Shown here one piece after another: positions 5,188-7,777 of a stretch of DNA of 7,777 nucleotides. Made by a program: the position numbers and the translations under genes. This DNA is from Opitutaceae bacterium (GTDB taxonomy: Bacteria; Verrucomicrobiota; Verrucomicrobiia; Opitutales; Opitutaceae), in NCBI GenBank assembly GCA_005786775.1, contig SYDD01000367.1, positions 1 through 7,777 of the forward strand. Direction: 5' to 3'. The notes under the pieces were generated by a model. That model searched no databases, was not told the DNA's origin, and saw only the letters and a program-made list of their open reading frames with translations. Each line of letters starts with the position of its first letter. Position 1 is the stretch's first letter.

Positions 5188-7777
5188 TTAAGGGGCAAGG
5201 GCGTCAGCGCAGCGGGGGCAAGTTTCCCCGCGGGGCGTCGGGACGAGGGCAGGCAGCCAGCGCCAGCAACGGGGGCAGCGAAACTGCCCGGCTTCGACGC
5301 AGGGTCGCGCTTCCACGGTGAGGGTGTCGCTGTCGCCCGGAGCGAGCTCTACGTGAGAAACAATGAGGAGCTCCGCCAGCGCCTCCCGGTGCCGGGTCAG
5401 CAGCGCCGCAGTCTCGCCGCCGCGGAGCGCGTGCAGCGTGACGGCGGCGTCGAGAGACTTGCCGATCCGGCCTGCGGCGCGCAGCGGCTCCAGGGTTTCG
5501 TTTACCTGACCGCGGATGCGGAGCAGCGCAGACACTTCGGCCTCGGCCGCCGGGTCGAGCCAGCCGGCGCCAGCCGCTGGCCAGTCCTCTAGGTGGACCG
5601 ATCCGTCTGCGTACTCCTCGCCGGTGGTGGCGAAGCTCCACGCCTCGTCGCAGGTGAAGGTCAGCACCGGTGCGAGCAGGCGCACCAAGGTGTGAAAGAT
5701 CCCGTGGAGGGCGGTCTGCGACGAACGCCGCAGGGCGGAGCGCGTACCGTGTGTGTAAAGGCGGTCCTTGAGCAGGTCGTGGTAGACCGCTGAGAGCGTC
5801 ACCGCGCAGAACTGGTTACAGAGTTGGTAGACGCGATGAAACTCGTAGGCATCGTAGGCGGCAGAGCAGTCCCGCAGGAGGACCGCCGTCTGGTGGAGCG
5901 CCCAGCGGTCGATCAGGTCCAAGCGTTCGTGCGGCACGGCGTCGCGCGCGGGGTCGAAATCGAAGAGGTTCGAGAGCTGGTAACGCAGGGTGTTGCGGAC
6001 AAGCCGGTAACTCTCCGCAACGACATTGAGGATACTGCTCGGGTTCTTGAGGTCCTGGTCGAGGTCGGAGACTCGGATGTCCTCGCGGAAGTCCTGCGAG
6101 GCGATCCACCACCGGATAACGTCGGCCCCATAGTGGCCGACATAGTTGTCGGAGGTGGGCGGCTTCTCGTATTGGCCGGATTTGGAAATCTTCTTGCCGT
6201 CTTTACCCACGATGAACCCGTGGGTGAGCACGGCGCGATACGGCGCCGCATCGTAGGCGGCAACGCTGGTCCAACGCGAGGACTGGACCCAGCCGCGGTG
6301 CTGGTCGCTGCCCTCCAGGTAGAGATCGGCCGGCCACTGAGTTCCGCCGATGCCCCGGCGTAGGGTGGCGGCATGCGAGCTGCCGGAATCGATCCAGACG
6401 TCGAGGGTGTCGCGTCCACGCTGCAGTTCCGCAGCGGCGGGCCAGCCGGCCGGGAGCGAGATGCCCACAAGGATCTCGGCGGGGGAGGCCTCGAACCAGA
6501 AGTTGGAACCGCGGGCCTCAAGCTTGGCCGCGATGGCGCGGGCGACCTCCGCGTCGAGGAAGGCCCGGCCGGCGGCGTCAAAGAAGGCGGGGATGGGAAC
6601 GCCCCAAGCGCGCTGACGGCTGACGCACCAGTCGGGTCGGGACTCGACTGCGGCACGGATGCGGGACTCGCCGTGCGCGGGGATCCAACCCTCTGTGCCG
6701 GCGATGCGCCCAATCTCGCGGAGCGCCGCGGCGCGGCGGCCATCGCGGTCCAGAGAGATGAACCACTGGTCCACCGCCCGGAAGACGATCGGCGTCTTGG
6801 AGCGCCAGCAGTGGGGATAGCTGTGGGTGTAGCGGGCCTTGGCGAAGAGAGCCCCGGCCGCGGCGAGCTTCTTCAGGATCGCCACGTTCGCGGGCGAGGT
6901 GCGCTTGGCCGCCAAGTCCTCGACGGTCTCGAGGGTGGAGAGGCCGACGAGGTCCGCGGGCAGGCGGCCGTCGTCCAGGTAACGGCCGTCGTTACCCACC
7001 GGGCAGTAGATCTCCAGCCCGCAGCGCAGCCCCGTCAGGTAGTCCTCCGCGCCATGGCCCGGGGCGGTGTGCACGCAGCCGGTGCCGCTGTCCGTGGTCA
7101 CGTAGTCCGCTAGCACCACCGGGGCCGCCCGGTCGATGAAGGGGTGCCGCGGGGCCAGCCCCGCGAGGGCCGCGCCCTTCAGCGTCCGCAGCACTGGGGC
7201 GCCCGCGGGCAGGCCCGCGGCTGCGAGGACGGCCGGGAGGAGGGCGGCGGCGACCACAATCCGCTCGGTCCCGAGGTCGGCCACCACGTAGTCCACCTCG
7301 GGATGCACTGCGACCGCGAGGTTCGCAGGGATGGTCCACGGCGTCGTCGTCCAGATGACGACCGCGAGCGGCGCCTCGGCGGGAAGGTTGAGGCGGCCCG
7401 CCTCGGCCGCCGGCACGGGGAAGCGGACCCAGATCGAGGGCGAGATGTGGTCGCGGTACTCGATCTCCGCCTCCGCGAGGGCGGTCTCGAACGGGATGCT
7501 CCAGTAGACGGGTTTCTTGCTGCGGTAGACCAGACCCCGCTCGACGAAGGCGGCGAAGGTGCGGATGATGTCCGCCTCAAACGCCGGATCCTTGGTCTTG
7601 TACTGGTTATCCCAGTCGGCGAGGACGCCCAGGCGCTTGAACTGGCGGGTCTGTGTCGTGATCCAGCCCTCGGCGAAGGCATCGCATTTGGCGCGGAGCT
7701 GCGCGGTCGAAAGGACCTGCTGCTGCGCCTGCAGCTCCCGGGAGACCTTCTGCTCGATCGGCAGGCCGTGGCAGTCC
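5188..7777 (-). CDS. ileS: Isoleucyl-tRNA synthetase (N-terminus outside the window)
   Basis: Class I aminoacyl-tRNA synthetase that charges tRNA-Ile. The frame is open from the right edge to the TAA at 5190-5188, giving 862 visible residues. It begins at DCHGLPIE, a block that in E. coli IleS lies about 30 residues after the HIGH motif, so about 90-100 residues including HIGH are missing. In fragment numbering, the CP1 editing domain shows WTTTPWTIPANLA (142-154) and GTGCVHTAPGHGAEDY (231-246, editing Asp 245). WCVSRQRAWGVPIP, DVWIDSGSS and GSDQHRGWVQSS mark the catalytic core. KKISKSGQ holds the KMSKS-type loop (529-533, KISKS). The tail ends in FRCPRCWRWL and ETCPRCADA, a two-CxxC zinc site as in bacterial-type IleS. 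The GTG at 7416 is internal, since conserved IleS sequence continues upstream of it. It is the first visible gene of the minus-strand unit. Confidence 0.98.
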   Translation of the reverse strand, partial: DCHGLPIEQKVSRELQAQQQVLSTAQLRAKCDAFAEGWITTQTRQFKRLGVLADWDNQYKTKDPAFEADIIRTFAAFVERGLVYRSKKPVYWSIPFETALAEAEIEYRDHISPSIWVRFPVPAAEAGRLNLPAEAPLAVVIWTTTPWTIPANLAVAVHPEVDYVVADLGTERIVVAAALLPAVLAAAGLPAGAPVLRTLKGAALAGLAPRHPFIDRAAPVVLADYVTTDSGTGCVHTAPGHGAEDYLTGLRCGLEIYCPVGNDGRYLDDGRLPADLVGLSTLETVEDLAAKRTSPANVAILKKLAAAGALFAKARYTHSYPHCWRSKTPIVFRAVDQWFISLDRDGRRAAALREIGRIAGTEGWIPAHGESRIRAAVESRPDWCVSRQRAWGVPIPAFFDAAGRAFLDAEVARAIAAKLEARGSNFWFEASPAEILVGISLPAGWPAAAELQRGRDTLDVWIDSGSSHAATLRRGIGGTQWPADLYLEGSDQHRGWVQSSRWTSVAAYDAAPYRAVLTHGFIVGKDGKKISKSGQYEKPPTSDNYVGHYGADVIRWWIASQDFREDIRVSDLDQDLKNPSSILNVVAESYRLVRNTLRYQLSNLFDFDPARDAVPHERLDLIDRWALHQTAVLLRDCSAAYDAYEFHRVYQLCNQFCAVTLSAVYHDLLKDRLYTHGTRSALRRSSQTALHGIFHTLVRLLAPVLTFTCDEAWSFATTGEEYADGSVHLEDWPAAGAGWLDPAAEAEVSALLRIRGQVNETLEPLRAAGRIGKSLDAAVTLHALRGGETAALLTRHREALAELLIVSHVELAPGDSDTLTVEARPCVEAGQFRCPRCWRWLPALVPTPRGETCPRCADALAP

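Noticed and set aside
4140..5321. Long plus-strand open frame (393 codons) with glycine-rich repeats, opposite the dksA-like gene, and a second antisense frame at 4549-5592
   Set aside because: Both are antisense shadows. The glycine-rich repeat is the complement of the Lys/Ala/Pro tail, no family motif is present, and the minus strand carries a recognisable DksA-type domain and the conserved IleS C-terminus.
7414..7416. GTG at 7416 as the start of ileS
   Set aside because: The frame continues upstream to the window edge with clear IleS sequence (DCHGLPIE, LADWDNQYKT, TALAEAEIEYRDHISPSIW), so this codon is an internal valine.

Overview
The window is GC-rich chromosomal DNA carrying conserved housekeeping genes at high coding density. 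I see no mobile element, prophage, CRISPR array, tRNA or rRNA. The gene content and two lineage-flavoured proteins suggest Verrucomicrobiota, possibly the Opitutae. Those proteins are a DksA-type protein with a long Lys/Ala/Pro-rich N-terminus and a STAS protein with a helical C-terminal extension. This placement rests on family recognition without any search and should be read as an inference.

Layout: positions 1-841 are on the plus strand and hold the 3' end of an aconitase gene (acnA), then a complete STAS-domain (anti-anti-sigma-like) gene. Everything from 863 to the right edge is on the minus strand. Read in its own direction (right to left), that side gives isoleucyl-tRNA synthetase (ileS, 5' end outside the window), a DksA/TraR-family protein, prolipoprotein signal peptidase (lspA), EPSP synthase (aroA), cytidylate kinase (cmk) and a PlsC-type acyltransferase. 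The two blocks converge, with about 21 bases between their stop codons.

The minus-strand genes look like one transcription unit. The gaps are 10 bases (ileS/dksA), about 20 bases (dksA/lspA, or a 4-base overlap if a TTG start is used) and 67 bases (lspA/aroA). The last two junctions overlap: TGATG at aroA/cmk and ATGA at cmk/plsC. The unit joins aminoacylation, transcription control, lipoprotein maturation, the shikimate pathway, CMP/dCMP phosphorylation and phospholipid synthesis. It combines two arrangements known separately in bacteria, ileS-lspA and aroA-cmk(-plsC), with a DksA-like gene placed between ileS and lspA.

The least ordinary item is the DksA-like protein (338 aa). Its N-terminal part of roughly 185 residues is strongly basic and histone-H1-like, and contains a perfect-to-near-perfect 12-bp tandem repeat encoding TAKP. 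Its zinc-finger site keeps only one of four cysteines, and the coiled-coil tip appears to be HxxDxG instead of DxxDxA. I found no evidence of a wholly new multi-gene system; most of the window is core metabolism.
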